Positions 26,925-36,902 are shown, numbered from the stretch's first letter. The stretch: DNA of 64,000 nt from CAYQIM01 sp964417555 (GCA_964417555.1 CAYQIM010000058.1:36855-100854), one strand, 5' to 3'. Notes: generated by a model from the sequence alone, not told the origin. Made by a program: numbers and translations.

Positions 26925-27792
26925 TATTATTCTCGGTATTTTCAGTTTCTTTTTTAGAAAAAAAAGAAACTGATGTTATCGTGTTAGTAATTTTCTTGGT
27001 AAATGACTTTGTCATTTCAGGAGTTTTTGTTAAGTAAGAACGTGAAAGATCAACCGTAGTCATTAAACCTCTTCCGAATAAAAGCAGCATCAAAAGAGCC
27101 TGAAAAATCAATTGTAGTTTTTCGATTTTTTTATTGCCGGGTAAGATACTCAATACAGCCCCTATCACTAGCAAAATCTGGTAGCCATTATCCATATCCA
27201 AACACGTTTTTATTAAACCACCCATCGTGCCAAATAAAATACCCAGTGTAAAAGGCCTTTCAATCTCTAAGTATTTAGCTAAAAAACTATCAAACGGACT
27301 AGTTCCTATCGATAATTGAGCCAATGGTGAAAAAGATAGCCCCCATAATGCTGTTTCTAAAAAAATTCCTACTGTTATGCCTTCGAATACTGAATTGAAT
27401 AAACTTGCAAGCGATATTTGAGTACATAATTCTTCTCTATCCGCGGAAACAGTAAGAAGATTTCTTTTGCTGATTTTTTTTGTAACCTTGCCAGAATTTA
27501 CCTGCTGATTTGTTTGTACATCAGTATTATTTTCTTCCTTATTATCGTAGTTTGTATTAATTTCTTTATTGAAAAAATTATCAGGAATACCTTCAGCAAA
27601 AGGAAGCACGGAGAAATTTTTTATTCGTTTTTCTAGCGCTATATTAGTTTGTAAAACTAAATCAATTTTCTTAGTAGGTGATGAAAACATTTTTTGTAAT
27701 CCAGCCTTAGCCCAAGAAAACTCATCTTCTCGTCGATTATCTTTTACAGCAGTAATATGAGAAGATTTTCTGTTATTTTCTGTTTTTAGCAT
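26875..27792 (-). CDS. Hypothetical membrane protein, effector candidate
   Basis: I do not recognise this 305-residue protein. The ATG at 27792 (MLKTENNRKSSH) is chosen because a strong GGAGGAAAA site precedes it; an upstream in-frame ATG lacks one. The first 140 residues are hydrophilic and probably disordered (Asn/Glu/Lys-rich). The second half has several hydrophobic segments: FEGITVGIFLETALWGLSF, FTLGILFGTMGGLI, ILLVIGAVLSIL and LIFQALLMLLLF. The polar tail is Ser/Thr/Lys-rich. Such a layout is common among type IV-secreted membrane-targeting effectors, but there is no direct evidence. Its 3' end overlaps xseA tail to tail. Confidence 0.7.
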   Translation of the reverse strand: MLKTENNRKSSHITAVKDNRREDEFSWAKAGLQKMFSSPTKKIDLVLQTNIALEKRIKNFSVLPFAEGIPDNFFNKEINTNYDNKEENNTDVQTNQQVNSGKVTKKISKRNLLTVSADREELCTQISLASLFNSVFEGITVGIFLETALWGLSFSPLAQLSIGTSPFDSFLAKYLEIERPFTLGILFGTMGGLIKTCLDMDNGYQILLVIGAVLSILPGNKKIEKLQLIFQALLMLLLFGRGLMTTVDLSRSYLTKTPEMTKSFTKKITNTITSVSFFSKKETENTENNIMDAGTYFQPYTKACH

Positions 27793-27817
27793 TTTTCCTC
27801 CATGAAATAGATTTCTT

Positions 27818-30121
27818 TTAGAACGTATCTTCAGCTGGCATTGGCTCCGCATAAGCACATTCTTTACGCGGGCACACCTTTTCCGTACCACGACGCTTGG
27901 TTGTTTTAATCGTCATCACTGGCCATGCGCACCGTGGGCAAGGTTGTACTATGGGTTCATTCCACACCGCGTAGCTACACGTTGGGTAGGTAGAACATGA
28001 ATAAAATATTTTGCCATAACGTGACTTACGCTTAAGTAACGTCCCTTTCTGACATTCAGGGCACTCGATGCCTGTGTCAGCTGGTTTTTCTAATGGTTCC
28101 ATATGTTTACATTTTGGATAATGGCTACAACCAATAAATTTGCCATAACGACCTATTTTAATATGTAAAGCATGGCCACAATCGGGACAAAGACATCCCT
28201 CTACTACTTCGGGTTCACTTGCCGTTGTTACTTCCCCTTCCATGTTCCTGGTGTAATCACAATCGGGGTAACCTGAACAACCAATAAAACGACCCCGTTT
28301 TCCTAAACGGATTGATAAGGACTTACCACATTTAGGACAGCTTTCATCTAAAGCTTCTTGCGTCACATCTTTACGTTGCACGGTTTCTTCTGTTGTTTCT
28401 ACTAATGTTTTAAACGGCATCCAAAAATCCTTTAATAACGGTACCCATTCCAGTTCTCCACGAGAAATCTGATCTAATTTATCTTCTAATGCAGCAGTAA
28501 AACCATAATCAACGTATTGCATAAAGTAACGCGTTAAAAACTTATTTACTATACGACCCACATCGGTCGGTTTAAACCGCTTTCGATCAAGTATAACGTA
28601 CTCGCGATTTTGTAAGGTCGAAATAATAGGAACATAGGTGGAAGGACGACCAATATCTCTTTCTTCCAAGGCTTTAACGAGACTTGCTTCACTATAACGT
28701 GGAGGAGGCTCGGTAAAATGTTGATCGGCACTTATATCTATCAGATCAACGGCATCACCCACTTTCAACGCAGGTAACATTTTCGCTTCCTCTTCTGATT
28801 TAGCTTTGCTTTCGTCCTGACTTTCCAAATAAACAGCCATGAAACCAGGATGGACAATGACAGATCCGTTGGCACGAAAACAATGATCAACGGCACCTTG
28901 AGCGCTCAAATCAACCGCAACGGTATCAATCGTTGCATGGACCATTTGTGAGGCAACAGCACGTTTCCATATCAATTCATATAACTTACGCTGTTCAGGT
29001 GTGAGATGTGCTTTTATTTGATCGGGCGCATATTCTACGTGAGTTGGCCGAATTGCTTCATGGGCTTCTTGTGTATTACGACTCTTGGTACGAAACTGAC
29101 GGGGTGCTTCAGGTACTTCCTTTTCGCCATAACGTTGGATAATGAATTCACGAATAGACGCTAAGGCTTCATTTGAAAGATTTACCGAATCGGTACGCAT
29201 ATAAGTAATCAAACCAACAGGACCCTGACCCACGTCAATACCTTCATAAAGTTGTTGGGCTAAACGCATGGTCCGCTGCGCGGTAAATCCGAGTTTACGC
29301 CCAGCCTCTTGCTGTAAGGTAGAAGTTGTAAAAGGAGCGGCTGGATTATGTTTACGTTGTTTCTTTTCAACTTTCGTTACTTGCAAATGGCCTTGAGCCA
29401 TTTTTTCTAACTGTTGCTTGATTTCATTGGCTTGCGATTCTGTTGTAATACTAAACTGGGCTAACTTTTCACGATTATATTCGATTAAACGTGCCAAAAA
29501 ATCCTGGTTGTCGGCCTTGTTATTCGCTGTAATCGTCCAATATTCTTGCGTTTTAAACGCTTCAATCTCTTCTTCACGCTCAACAATAAGACGCAAAGCA
29601 GGACTTTGCACACGACCTGCCGATAAACCACGTCGGACCTTCTTCCAAAGTAAAGGAGATAAAGTAAAACCAACAAGATAGTCTAATGCACGACGTGCTT
29701 GCTGTGCATTAACTAAGTCCATCGAAATATCACGTGGGTTTGCTACGGCGGCATTAACCGCCGATTTTGTGATTTCATGAAACACAACCCGATAAACCGG
29801 TTTGTTTTTTAAGGCTTTTTTATGTTTGAGAATTTCATAAATATGCCATGCAATTGCCTCACCTTCACGATCAGGATCAGTTGCAAGATACAAAGCATCT
29901 GCGGCTTTAAAAGCCTTAACGATCAATTCTACATGTTTTGCATTCTTCTCGATCAACGCATAGGTCATCGCAAACTCATGCGCGGGATCAACAGCACCCT
30001 CTTTCGCCAGCAAATCACGCACATGGCCATAGGAGGCGAGTACTTCGAAGTCCTTACCTAAATATTTTTTGATCGTTTTAGCCTTCGCTGGCGATTCAAC
30101 GATCAATAGATTTTTTACCAT
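27818..30121 (-). CDS. topA: DNA topoisomerase I
   Basis: Type IA topoisomerase relaxing negative supercoils. The TOPRIM domain opens the protein (LLIVESPAKAKTIKKYLG; ATDPDREGEAIAWHIYE), and the active-site tyrosine is in GLITYMRTDSVNLS. The C-terminus has four cysteine zinc ribbons, three ending in patterns such as FIGCSGYPDC, FIGCSHYPKC and YSCSTYPTC. The start at 30121 is preferred over one 36 bases upstream because GAGGAA sits just before it. That start comes 2 bases after the dprA stop, the usual dprA-topA arrangement. About 767 residues. Confidence 0.96.
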   Translation of the reverse strand: MVKNLLIVESPAKAKTIKKYLGKDFEVLASYGHVRDLLAKEGAVDPAHEFAMTYALIEKNAKHVELIVKAFKAADALYLATDPDREGEAIAWHIYEILKHKKALKNKPVYRVVFHEITKSAVNAAVANPRDISMDLVNAQQARRALDYLVGFTLSPLLWKKVRRGLSAGRVQSPALRLIVEREEEIEAFKTQEYWTITANNKADNQDFLARLIEYNREKLAQFSITTESQANEIKQQLEKMAQGHLQVTKVEKKQRKHNPAAPFTTSTLQQEAGRKLGFTAQRTMRLAQQLYEGIDVGQGPVGLITYMRTDSVNLSNEALASIREFIIQRYGEKEVPEAPRQFRTKSRNTQEAHEAIRPTHVEYAPDQIKAHLTPEQRKLYELIWKRAVASQMVHATIDTVAVDLSAQGAVDHCFRANGSVIVHPGFMAVYLESQDESKAKSEEEAKMLPALKVGDAVDLIDISADQHFTEPPPRYSEASLVKALEERDIGRPSTYVPIISTLQNREYVILDRKRFKPTDVGRIVNKFLTRYFMQYVDYGFTAALEDKLDQISRGELEWVPLLKDFWMPFKTLVETTEETVQRKDVTQEALDESCPKCGKSLSIRLGKRGRFIGCSGYPDCDYTRNMEGEVTTASEPEVVEGCLCPDCGHALHIKIGRYGKFIGCSHYPKCKHMEPLEKPADTGIECPECQKGTLLKRKSRYGKIFYSCSTYPTCSYAVWNEPIVQPCPRCAWPVMTIKTTKRRGTEKVCPRKECAYAEPMPAEDTF

Positions 30122-30123
30122 GT

Positions 30124-31238
30124 TTATTTCCTCGCATAACCCCCGGGGACTGCACAAATATAGCCTTGCAGCTCAAGTAAACCTAAACGGGCAAGCAGTT
30201 TATTTACCGTTAAGCCAGTTCTCAAAACCAAGCTATCTATTGTCGTCGTTTCAAACCCAAGGCACTCTACAAGCTTTCTGTCCTCAGAATCAAGCCCATA
30301 TTTTAGATTACTGCTACTGTTGACCGCCGCCGACTCTCCTATTGTCGTATCAACGGCTAGCCCTAAAAAAGATAGCCCAAGCAAAATATCATGGCCACTC
30401 TCAACAAGGATAGCCCCTTCTTTTAACAAAGCATGGCAACCCTGACTCAAGAAATTACGAATAGAACCTGGTACCGCAAACACTTCACGTCCCTGTTCTA
30501 GGGCATAACGCGCTGTAATTAAAGATCCACTGCGTAAAGCTGCCTCAACAACGACAACCCCTAAACTCAAACCACTAATAATGCGATTACGACGTGGAAA
30601 ATGTTCTGCTTTCGGTGGAGAATCAGGAAAAAATTCAGAAACCAATGCCCCTCCTTTTTCTACTATTTGCTGAGCTAATCGTTGATGAATAGGAGGATAA
30701 ATTTTATTAAGTCCAGAACCTAAAATAGCAATTGTTTTACCTTCAGTACGTAAACACCCTTGATGGCTAGCCCCATCAATACCTCGTGCTAATCCACTAG
30801 TAATAACAAACCCAAAGTCAGATAATTCATTCGCTAAGGTATAAGCGGTTTCTAAGCCCCCGGGTGTGGGTTGCCTAGCCCCACTACAGCTAATTGATGA
30901 TGTTGTAGGATAGCCGCATTACCCTTAACAAACAAAATTAATGGGGAAGAAGCGATTTCTTTTAACAAACGAGGATAACGAGGATAACGAGGATCATTCC
31001 AATGAACAATATCCCCTCCCGTCTGTTCTCGCCAATGTAAACAAGCGTCTACCTGCTGCCAATCCGCCTTTTTCAAACGTATGACTAAAGGTTCTTTTAC
31101 CCCAGCATCTCGCAAGCTTGCACAAGATGCAGAAAGTAGCGCGGCAGGAGTAGAAAAAACCTCCAGTAATTGCAAAACCGTCGTAGCACTGCATTGAGGT
31201 ATCGTACATAATGCTAGCCAATCGCGTAACTCTTCCAT
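30124..31238 (-). pseudogene. dprA: DNA processing protein DprA/Smf, frameshifted
   Basis: DprA protects incoming single-stranded DNA during transformation and loads RecA on it. The first frame (MEELRDWLALCTIPQCSATT...) runs to a premature TAG in the middle of the conserved Rossmann-fold entry: it reads VVGLGNPHPGA where the family has VVGARQPTPGG. The second frame continues with RQPTPGGLETAY, then PRRNRIISGLSLGVVVVEA and GREVFAVPGS, to a C-terminal winged-helix-like region. Restoring one G in the run at 30879-30882 (CCCC on the plus strand) repairs the gene. It precedes topA. Confidence 0.88.
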
Positions 31239-31289
31239 GTAATTTTTTTTATCCTAATTTATATTTAAATACTATCCGATCGACTTAAG

Positions 31290-31817
31290 CTATTTATAAC
31301 GTTTAATACTCTCCTTAATTTCCTCTTTAGCGGCCTCAACACCTTTCCATTCTTTTACCTTAACCCACTTATTTTCTTCAAGATCTTTATAGTGTTGAAA
31401 GAAGTGCTGAATACTTTTTGTCAACTCTGAAGGCAAGTCTGCCCACGTTTTTACCCCACGATAAAGCGTAGATAATTTATCAATAGGAACAGCTAAAATC
31501 TTCGCATCAATACCTGATTCATCTTCCATCTCCAACATTCCCACGGGTCTGCAACGAATCATACAGCCAATCAACAACGGAAAAGGGGCAACTACTAACA
31601 CATCCACCGGATCGCCATCTTCTGATAAGGTCTTAGGAACATATCCATAGTTACAAGGATAATACATCGCCGTACCTAAGAATCTGTCGACACACAATGC
31701 GCCCGTCTCTTTATCCACCTCATATTTAATGGGATCACTATGACTGGGAATTTCTATCACGACATTGATTTCATCCGGTGTTTTTCCTCCCGGACCAACT
31801 TTGACAAGCGCATTCAT
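31290..31817 (-). CDS. ppa: Inorganic pyrophosphatase
   Basis: A soluble family I pyrophosphatase that hydrolyses PPi to phosphate and pulls biosynthetic reactions forward. The metal-binding signature EDGDPVDVLVV is present, and so are IEIPSHSDPIKYEVDKETG and YPCNYGYVPKTL. At 175 residues it has the typical bacterial size. Confidence 0.97.
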   Translation of the reverse strand: MNALVKVGPGGKTPDEINVVIEIPSHSDPIKYEVDKETGALCVDRFLGTAMYYPCNYGYVPKTLSEDGDPVDVLVVAPFPLLIGCMIRCRPVGMLEMEDESGIDAKILAVPIDKLSTLYRGVKTWADLPSELTKSIQHFFQHYKDLEENKWVKVKEWKGVEAAKEEIKESIKRYK

Positions 31818-31896
31818 AATTTCATTTCCTAAAAATTAATTTTTAAAGCATAATCATAACCTATTTATAATTGAGTGTGCGAATTTTAGGAACGTT

Positions 31897-32238
31897 ATGG
31901 ACTGTATTTTTTGTAAAATCATTAACGGGGAACTACCAGCCGCTAAAGTTTACGAAGATGAACGCATCGTCGCCTTTAATGATCGCCATCCGCGTGCACC
32001 TGTTCATCAATTAATTGTGCCTAAAAAACATATTGCGACCTTGAACGATTTAACGGATGAGGATACTGATCTTGTCGGCACCCTGATACAAAGAGCTAGA
32101 ATCTTGGCAAAAGAAGCAAAAATTGCTAACAACGGCTATCGCACTGTCTTCAATTGCAACGCCGATGGCGGACAAGAAGTGTTTCATTTACACCTTCATC
32201 TTATGGGTGGACGTAAGCTACAATGGCCCCCGGGTTAG
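31897..32238 (+). CDS. hinT: HIT-family purine nucleoside phosphoramidase
   Basis: HinT hydrolyses AMP-lysine and similar phosphoramidates. The 113 residues start MDCIFCKIINGELPAAKVYE and carry the histidine triad as FHLHLHLMGG. The C-terminus is LQWPPG, as in other bacterial HinT proteins. The stop codon TAG (32236-32238) is part of TTAG at the edge of a repeat remnant. The gene is divergent from ppa. Confidence 0.95.
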   Translation: MDCIFCKIINGELPAAKVYEDERIVAFNDRHPRAPVHQLIVPKKHIATLNDLTDEDTDLVGTLIQRARILAKEAKIANNGYRTVFNCNADGGQEVFHLHLHLMGGRKLQWPPG

Positions 32239-32257
32239 TTTGAAGGCACTTTCTTAA
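32235..32257. repeat. Collapsed remnant of the dispersed repeat
   Basis: TTAG joined directly to TTTGAAGGCACTTTCTTAA matches the two ends of the repeat at 39625-39777 (TTAG at one end; TTTTTGAAGGCACTCTCTTAA at the other) with the middle missing. The TTAG supplies the hinT stop. Confidence 0.55.
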
Positions 32258-32310
32258 GCCAAATGCCTAACATGAGCTAATAATGATGAAAATACTGTAA
32301 GCAGAGAAAA

Positions 32311-32838
32311 ATGATGGATTTAATTACACTCGTTTTAGCCTGTAGTCTCTACGCAGATAATTCCATCCCTTATGCCATGATCCAAGTCGAGAGTAAAAAC
32401 AATCCATTGGCTGTCAATGTTGATAACGATGCCAAACACTTTAAAACAGAATCTGACGCCATTGCGTATACGCAAGCTAAAATAGCGCAAGGGAAAACGG
32501 TAAATATCGGTCTCATGCAAATCGCCAATCAATGGCTACCAGAAATGGGCGCTCATGCGGCCGATTTATTCCGTCCCTGTAAAAATATGGTCGTTGCAAC
32601 ACAAATTATGAATAAATTACAGTTACAATGTCAGACGCTAGCGAGGACTAACCCAAATCTTAACGTGCAAACCTGCATGCTGTCGATGTATAAAACAGGA
32701 AATACACAAAATGGGCTAGCTTATGCCAATAATATAATAGCTTATGCAGCCAAGCATCCCTTTGGTCCCTTAGCCGAAAAAGCACGCGACCCTGGGATGT
32801 TAGCTGCAGCCAAACCGAAAATTAAAGACACGTTTTAA
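32311..32838 (+). CDS. VirB1-like lytic transglycosylase
   Basis: The 175 residues contain an SLT-type fold: IPYAMIQVESKNNPLAVN with the catalytic Glu in VES, and INIGLMQI-like sequence (VNIGLMQIANQWL), then MLSMYKTGN. VirB1-family enzymes cut peptidoglycan locally so that a type IV secretion or conjugation apparatus can be assembled. The short N-terminus (LITLVLACSLYA) is hydrophobic but weak as a signal peptide. No other T4SS gene is next to it, so it is an orphan here. It precedes holC by 26 bases. Confidence 0.75.
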   Translation: MMDLITLVLACSLYADNSIPYAMIQVESKNNPLAVNVDNDAKHFKTESDAIAYTQAKIAQGKTVNIGLMQIANQWLPEMGAHAADLFRPCKNMVVATQIMNKLQLQCQTLARTNPNLNVQTCMLSMYKTGNTQNGLAYANNIIAYAAKHPFGPLAEKARDPGMLAAAKPKIKDTF

Positions 32839-32864
32839 AGACTCGCAAATAAAGATTGACGACT

Positions 32865-33305
32865 ATGCCAACTATTGATTTTTATTTATTAAATACAGCC
32901 AATAAAGAAGATGTTTATCGTTTTCTCTGTCGTTTAGTAGACAAAGCCTACCAACACCAGCATAACGCTTATATTCATACCAACACGTTAGAAGAAGCAC
33001 AGCATTTAGATGATTTGTTATGGACTTTTCGTGATATCAGTTTCATTCCTCATCAAATAGGCACGCCTAATCCTACGCAACTGCCGACTTTAGTCACCCT
33101 TGGCATAGAAAAACCCAAACAATACACGGCTGATATTCTATTCAATCTCAGCCAAGAAGCACCGCCTTTTTTCCTCGAATTCGCACGTGTTATCGAAGTG
33201 GTATCCGAAGAAAAAAACCATAAAAATCAAGCACGAAAAAAATATAAGTTTTATAAAGAACAAAACTGTCAATTAACTACTCATCCTATAAGCTTACCAT
33301 GTTAG
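32865..33305 (+). CDS. holC: DNA polymerase III chi subunit
   Basis: HolC links the clamp loader to single-strand-binding protein. The sequence PTIDFYLLNTANKEDVYRFL, a central KAYQHQHNAYIHT segment and LDDLLWTFRDISFIPHQIG match the family. The ATG at 32865 is chosen over a TTG at 32856. The stop codon overlaps the valS start (ATGTTAG), reproducing the conserved holC-valS pair. Confidence 0.9.
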   Translation: MPTIDFYLLNTANKEDVYRFLCRLVDKAYQHQHNAYIHTNTLEEAQHLDDLLWTFRDISFIPHQIGTPNPTQLPTLVTLGIEKPKQYTADILFNLSQEAPPFFLEFARVIEVVSEEKNHKNQARKKYKFYKEQNCQLTTHPISLPC

Positions 33306-36064
33306 ATAAAATCTACGACTCGAAACAGATTGAAGCGACCTGGCGTGAACGTTGGGAGAATAATTCCTATTTTCAACCCAGCGGTCAAGGTGAAGCCTAT
33401 TGTATTGTGCTGCCACCACCGAATGTGACGGGTAGTCTGCACATGGGACATGGCTTTCAAGTCACGTTAATGGATAGCTTAATCCGTTATCAGCGCATGT
33501 GCGGAAAAAATGTATTGTGGCAAGGTGGTACCGATCATGCTGGCATTGCGACCCAAATGGTCGTCGAGCGCCAGTTACTATCACAAGGAAAAACACGCCA
33601 TGCTCTCGGTAGAGAATCCTTTCTAGAAACGATTTGGGCATGGAAAAACAAATCCGGCGGTATGATTACCCAACAACTACGTCGCATGGGTGCTTCCATT
33701 GATTGGTCACGCGAACGTTTTACCCGTGACCCTGAGTTTTCAACGGCGGTGGAAAAAGTATTTATTGATTTATACCAAAAAGGTTTAATTTACCGCGGCA
33801 AACGTTTAGTTAATTGGGATCCACAACTATTAACTGCCGTTTCCGATCTGGAAGTCATTAACCAAGAAGAGCAAGGCAGCCTGTGGACCATCCGTTATCC
33901 GCTGGTTGATAGCGATTTATTTATATCAGTCGCTACCACACGACCCGAAACTTTATTAGGTGACGTCGCCGTAGCTGTTCATCCCGATGATCCACGATTT
34001 CAATCATTCATTGGTAAACAAATTAAGCTGCCATTAAGTGATCGCTTGATCCCCATCGTTACCGATGACAGTGTCGATCCCAACTTCGGTAGTGGTTGCG
34101 TTAAAATAACACCGGCACATGATTTTAATGATTATGCACTGGCACAACGACATCATTTAGCATGCATTAATATTTTTACTCCCCATGCGCATCTTAATGA
34201 GTCCGTACCCATTGCCTATCAAGGGCTTGAACGCTTCGCGGCCAGAAAAAAAATCGTCAAAGACTTGGAAGATTTAGGATTAGTAGAAAAAATAGAAGCC
34301 CATACACTTAAAGTTCCGCGCGGCGATCGTTCAGGCGTCATTATAGAACCTTATCTTACCGATCAATGGTTCATGTCCATGAAACCGTTAGCAAAACCCG
34401 CCATTGAGGCTATTTTCGAGGGCCAACTTGATTTTATTCCTGAAACTTGGCGCAAAGTTTCACTACAATGGTTAGAAAACATTGAGGATTGGTGTATCAG
34501 CCGCCAACTTTGGTGGGGACATCGCATACCTGCCTGGTATGACGCGCAAGGAAACGTCTATGTCGGATATGACGAAAAATCTATCCGCGAACTTCACTCC
34601 ATCCCGAACTCGCTGCCTCTTAAACAAGATGAGGATGTACTCGATACCTGGTTTTCATCCGCTTTATGGCCTTTTGTAACTTTAGGTTGGCCTAACTCAA
34701 GTGATGAGTTAAAAACATTTTATCCGACGAATGTCTTAGTCACCGGCTTTGACATTATTTTTTTCTGGGTCACGCGCATGCTGATGATGGGCCTACACTT
34801 TACCGGCCAAGTCCCTTTTAAAGAGGTCTATGTCACCGGATTAATTCGTGACCATGATGGGCAAAAGATGTCGAAGTCAAAAGGTAACGTATTAGATCCA
34901 CTGGATGTTATTCAAGGCATTGAGCTAGAAGACTTGGTAAAAAAACGCTGTGAAGGCCTGATACAGCCGCAGATGGCGAAAAAAATTGAACTTGCGACAC
35001 GTCAACAATTCCCAAAAGGTATCCCTGTTTTGGGCACAGACGCATTACGATTTACTTATTGCGCCTTAGCCTCACCCACACGTGATATCCGTTTTGATCT
35101 TAAACGTACTGAAGGTTACCGTAATTTTTGTAATAAACTATGGAATGCCGCACGTTTTGTTTTAATGCACCAAGAAAACCAAGCACCCTGCACCGAGACA
35201 GTTTCTGTAGTATCCCTACCAGTCAACCGTGCCTTTAGCTCGCAGTTACAATCGGTCATCGCTAATATGCATGCCCATTTTCAAACTTATCGATTTGATT
35301 TAATGGCGCAAACGATTTATGAATTTATTTGGAACGAATACTGTGATTGGTATTTGGAATTAACTAAACCCCTATTACTGCAAACAGACCGCCCTCATGA
35401 ACAACGTGAAACACGCGCTAATTTAATCGAGATTTTAGAAACCTGTTTACGTTTGTTACACCCATTGATGCCTTTTATTACCGAAGAAATTTGGCATTCC
35501 ATTTCTCCCCTAACAGGAAAAACGGCAGCAACGATTATGTTGCAACCGTATCCACGTATCGATGAAAGAAAAAAGGACGCGGCAGCTGAACAATCCTTAG
35601 CATGGATAAAAGAAGTTGTCACGACAATACGCACGCTGCGTAGTGAAATAGGTATAGCACCTGGAAAAACCATACCGCTACTTTTTCATAAAGGAAGCGA
35701 AAAAGATCGTGAAAATAGTTTGCTATTCCAAAACGAGCTTATCAACCTAGCCAAACTTAGCACCATAGATTGGATAGATGAAAAAGAAAAAATAGGTTCC
35801 GTTACCATGGGTTTAATGGGAACACTGGAATTATTAATTCCCATGTCCGGACTCATCGATACTGCCGCTGAAGGTCAGCGACTGGCAAAAGAAATCAGCA
35901 AGCTTGAAAAAGAAATTGATCGTGCACAAAGCAAATTAGCTAACCACGCCTTCATCAGTAAAGCGCCTCAAGATGTCGTGAAACAAGAACAGGAACGGCT
36001 TGACGAATTTACAGCTCAGCATCTAAAACTACAAAAGCAGTTGCAATCTTTGCAAAAAATCTAA
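33299..36064 (+). CDS. valS: Valyl-tRNA synthetase
   Basis: Class I aminoacyl-tRNA synthetase charging tRNA-Val. The HIGH motif appears as PPPNVTGSLHMGHGF near residue 45 and the KMSKS motif as DGQKMSKSKGNVLDP near residue 525. The CP1 editing domain (VATTRPETLLGDVAVAVHP) and a C-terminal coiled coil (ISKLEKEIDRAQSKL) are present. At 921 residues it is full length and uninterrupted, a useful contrast with the broken competence genes. It is translationally coupled to holC. Confidence 0.97.
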   Translation: MLDKIYDSKQIEATWRERWENNSYFQPSGQGEAYCIVLPPPNVTGSLHMGHGFQVTLMDSLIRYQRMCGKNVLWQGGTDHAGIATQMVVERQLLSQGKTRHALGRESFLETIWAWKNKSGGMITQQLRRMGASIDWSRERFTRDPEFSTAVEKVFIDLYQKGLIYRGKRLVNWDPQLLTAVSDLEVINQEEQGSLWTIRYPLVDSDLFISVATTRPETLLGDVAVAVHPDDPRFQSFIGKQIKLPLSDRLIPIVTDDSVDPNFGSGCVKITPAHDFNDYALAQRHHLACINIFTPHAHLNESVPIAYQGLERFAARKKIVKDLEDLGLVEKIEAHTLKVPRGDRSGVIIEPYLTDQWFMSMKPLAKPAIEAIFEGQLDFIPETWRKVSLQWLENIEDWCISRQLWWGHRIPAWYDAQGNVYVGYDEKSIRELHSIPNSLPLKQDEDVLDTWFSSALWPFVTLGWPNSSDELKTFYPTNVLVTGFDIIFFWVTRMLMMGLHFTGQVPFKEVYVTGLIRDHDGQKMSKSKGNVLDPLDVIQGIELEDLVKKRCEGLIQPQMAKKIELATRQQFPKGIPVLGTDALRFTYCALASPTRDIRFDLKRTEGYRNFCNKLWNAARFVLMHQENQAPCTETVSVVSLPVNRAFSSQLQSVIANMHAHFQTYRFDLMAQTIYEFIWNEYCDWYLELTKPLLLQTDRPHEQRETRANLIEILETCLRLLHPLMPFITEEIWHSISPLTGKTAATIMLQPYPRIDERKKDAAAEQSLAWIKEVVTTIRTLRSEIGIAPGKTIPLLFHKGSEKDRENSLLFQNELINLAKLSTIDWIDEKEKIGSVTMGLMGTLELLIPMSGLIDTAAEGQRLAKEISKLEKEIDRAQSKLANHAFISKAPQDVVKQEQERLDEFTAQHLKLQKQLQSLQKI

Positions 36065-36177
36065 CATTAGTTTAGGCTAACAAAATGTTGAAATAGATTT
36101 TTTTAAAATTCTTTCAATACTAAAATAGTGATAAAAATATCAGCCAAATTTAATTACACAATTAAAAAGGAAATCTA

Positions 36178-36369
36178 ATGAATCCGGAAAAAAATAAGAA
36201 CTCAAATTCTGACAATTCATCAAATAATGCTTTCAACCAACAAAAGAATGATCAAGATATTCTTAAAGCGATGAGAACACTGAGAGAACATACCATGCGA
36301 GAAGCAATAGCCACTATGAAAGAAGAAAGCAATTATTCTCCGACGCTTTCAAAGCCAAAACGGCCTTAA
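36178..36369 (+). CDS. Small hydrophilic hypothetical protein, 63 aa
   Basis: Asn/Ser-rich N-terminus followed by a predicted helix (ILKAMRTLREHTMREAIATM) and a basic tail ending SKPKRP. The ATG has a clear AAGGAAA ribosome-binding site, which argues that it is translated. No family recognised. It lies between valS and a secreted protein gene on the same strand; the similar C-terminal KRP of the small protein at 39437 may be chance. Confidence 0.55.
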   Translation: MNPEKNKNSNSDNSSNNAFNQQKNDQDILKAMRTLREHTMREAIATMKEESNYSPTLSKPKRP

Positions 36370-36421
36370 CCAACCATTGGCATTAATCTTTTACTAACTA
36401 TTATTAAGTTTAGGAGTTAAT

Positions 36422-36850
36422 ATGAAGCTTTTAAAAACAACAATCACCCTTTTACTTGTGGCTTCCATTAGCCAAGTTTGCTATGCCTTTTCTAAAGTTC
36501 CTACCGTAACTGCAGATACTTGCCCCGCTGAAAATACTATCCAACAAATTGGCACAACTTACACCGCACCCGGTGGTTGGACTGGGGTAGTTCAAAACAA
36601 AGCTGGAAAAATCAAAGCTTTCGAAATGGTTTTGTATAAACCTACCGATACCAAACATCCTTTTAAACAAGGCGAACTACTTCGTTGTAGCTATAAATTA
36701 GACAATGATAACTTCCTCGATTTACGATTACCTGAAGCAAGCAGTAAAACAAAGATCAGTGATCCTAAAAACTGGGAATCTGCTTACGGTGGACACCAAT
36801 ATGATTGCAGTAAAAACCGATCCGCTTGCAAGTTTAATTTAATTAAATAG
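36422..36850 (+). CDS. Secreted protein, DUF3757-like
   Basis: The 142 residues start with a signal peptide (MKLLKTTITLLLVASISQV then CYA). The mature part carries CPAENTIQQ, TYTAPGGWTGVVQNK, a RCSYKL strand and two more cysteines (YDCSKNRSACKF), suggesting a disulfide-bonded small beta domain. This resembles DUF3757 proteins reported from Legionella and Coxiella; the assignment is from memory and moderate. A TAGGAG ribosome-binding site precedes the ATG. A 12-bp terminator-like stem follows the gene. Confidence 0.75.
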   Translation: MKLLKTTITLLLVASISQVCYAFSKVPTVTADTCPAENTIQQIGTTYTAPGGWTGVVQNKAGKIKAFEMVLYKPTDTKHPFKQGELLRCSYKLDNDNFLDLRLPEASSKTKISDPKNWESAYGGHQYDCSKNRSACKFNLIK

Positions 36851-36872
36851 CCCAAACTTATTAAACTAGACG

Positions 36873-36902
36873 CCGTACTAGATAGCATTTTATCTAGTAC
36901 GG
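36873..36902. terminator. 12-bp perfect stem between convergent genes
   Basis: CCGTACTAGATA and its exact inverse flank a 6-base loop. It follows the secreted-protein gene, with a short TTT run on the plus strand, and its left arm contains the stop region of the minus-strand gene ending at 36890. Probably shared. Confidence 0.6.
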
